A DNA stretch of 64,000 nucleotides from DASRFA01 sp035651755 (GTDB lineage: Bacteria > Desulfobacterota > Binatia > UBA12015). The stretch spans positions 1 to 64,000 of the forward strand of contig DASRFA010000043.1 in NCBI GenBank assembly GCA_035651755.1, read 5' to 3'. The position numbers and the translations under genes are program-made. Positions 63,534-64,000 of this stretch are shown here, in pieces. The notes below the pieces were generated by a model. It was not told the DNA's origin. It did not search any database and saw only the letters and a program-made list of their open reading frames with translations. Numbering within the stretch: the stretch's first letter is position 1; the number at the start of each line of letters is the position of its first letter.

Positions 63534-64000
63534 ACGGCGTCCGAGGCGTCTCGAAAGGCGGCGCGCGAAGCCTGGCGCTCGGCGTCGCGTGCGCGGTCGG
63601 GCTCGTCGCCGGGCCCAGCCGGGAAGTGCCGCCCGCCGGAGGCACGACGTGTCGGACCCTGCTCGCGACCGTTCGCGTGAGCTGGCAGCCGAGCGCGGCC
63701 GCGACGGCGGCCGGCGTCGTCGCGCGGGTCCGCTATCCCGCGTCCGTCGACCTGCCGATCGACGCGACCGGATCCGCTCGGTCGCGGGTCGAGAACCGGA
63801 CGGGCGCCGCCGGCGGGCTCTTCGACGCCGTCGCGAAGGACACCGACGCCGACGGCCGGCGCGACCTGGTGAGCGTCGGCCTCGTCACGACCGGCATCCC
63901 GCCAGGCGACTTCGCGACCATTCGCTTCGATTGCCGGACCGGCGCGGCACCTCCCGCGGCGAGCGAGTTCTCGTGCGAGCCCGACGTCGCCGGCTCGCAG
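63530..64000 (+). CDS. Exported protein, cut by the right window edge
   Basis: The open frame from ATG at 63530 stays open to 64000 (157 codons, no stop). An N-terminal signal-like stretch (LALGVACAVGLVAG) is followed by a beta-rich region with two cysteines; CRTLLATVRVSW and SVGLVTTGIPPGDFATIRFD resemble cohesin-like beta domains, which I offer only as a hint. It overlaps the small membrane protein gene. The rest of the gene is outside the window. Confidence 0.6.
   Translation, partial: MNGVRGVSKGGARSLALGVACAVGLVAGPSREVPPAGGTTCRTLLATVRVSWQPSAAATAAGVVARVRYPASVDLPIDATGSARSRVENRTGAAGGLFDAVAKDTDADGRRDLVSVGLVTTGIPPGDFATIRFDCRTGAAPPAASEFSCEPDVAGSQ

Overview
This is a GC-rich (roughly 70 %) bacterial chromosome segment with tightly packed genes on both strands, short intergenic gaps, many 4-base start/stop overlaps and frequent GTG/TTG starts. 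I see no rRNA, tRNA, CRISPR array, transposase or phage gene. The mix of an F420-type luciferase-like oxidoreductase, nitronate monooxygenase, thiolase/DUF35 modules, short-chain dehydrogenases, cysteine-rich or calcium-loop secreted proteins and a deoxyhypusine-synthase homologue suggests a Deltaproteobacteria-like soil or groundwater lineage (Binatota or Myxococcota type). That placement is inference from gene content, not from a marker gene.

Layout. 1-8.4 kb: deoxyhypusine synthase family protein behind a 140-bp repeat, a DCC-type thiol protein, an Lgt-like membrane protein, a sulfatase-fold enzyme, a cysteine-rich exported protein, a double-anchored TPR-like protein and a DUF998 membrane protein. 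8.4-13.5 kb (minus strand): surface-glycan genes (DegT aminotransferase, polyprenyl glycosylphosphotransferase, DUF1972 glycosyltransferase) with a nitroreductase and a VOC protein. 13.7-18.2 kb: MoxR ATPase, two membrane proteins, LLM oxidoreductase, alpha/beta hydrolase. 18.3-21.4 kb: NarL-type two-component system plus a stand-alone receiver. 21.4-24.9 kb: LysR regulator divergent from a Nudix-methyltransferase-hydrolase operon. 24.9-30.6 kb (minus): polyamine-type ABC transporter (permease, binding protein, permease), an AlkZ/YcaQ-type glycosylase, and a DUF35-thiolase pair. 30.9-36.3 kb (plus): SDR, class III aminotransferase, polyamine-type ABC ATPase, CoxE-like VWA protein, Rieske protein. 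36.4-43.2 kb: plsC-gpsA, a small protein, an SDR, GNAT-like and coiled-coil proteins, a secreted matrixin-like protease. 43.5-49.9 kb: MBL hydrolase, an HMG-CoA-synthase-like/DUF35 fusion with a thiolase and nitronate monooxygenase, a hydrolase, XdhC. 50.1-57.6 kb: glycosyltransferase, beta-helix protein, PHB-depolymerase-like esterase, TetR with a lipase-like lipoprotein. 57.7-64 kb: a giant P-type ATPase with a degenerate duplicate N-terminal half, a small partner, and two short exported or membrane genes, the last running off the window.

Most notable. (1) A ~144-bp element with 16-20-bp terminal inverted repeats occurs twice, 31.8 kb apart, in the same orientation, 72-79 bases before the start codons of two genes plausibly linked to polyamine metabolism: the deoxyhypusine-synthase homologue and the aminotransferase-PotA operon. 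(2) A second family of REP-like hairpins occurs in five units, with paired compensatory changes in its stem; one unit is translated as the tail of a membrane protein. (3) Three enzymes of thiolase or related fold, and one NMO-family enzyme, have changes at expected catalytic positions. (4) Genes resembling molybdenum-hydroxylase accessory proteins (MoxR/CoxD, VWA/CoxE, XdhC) are scattered without any structural genes.
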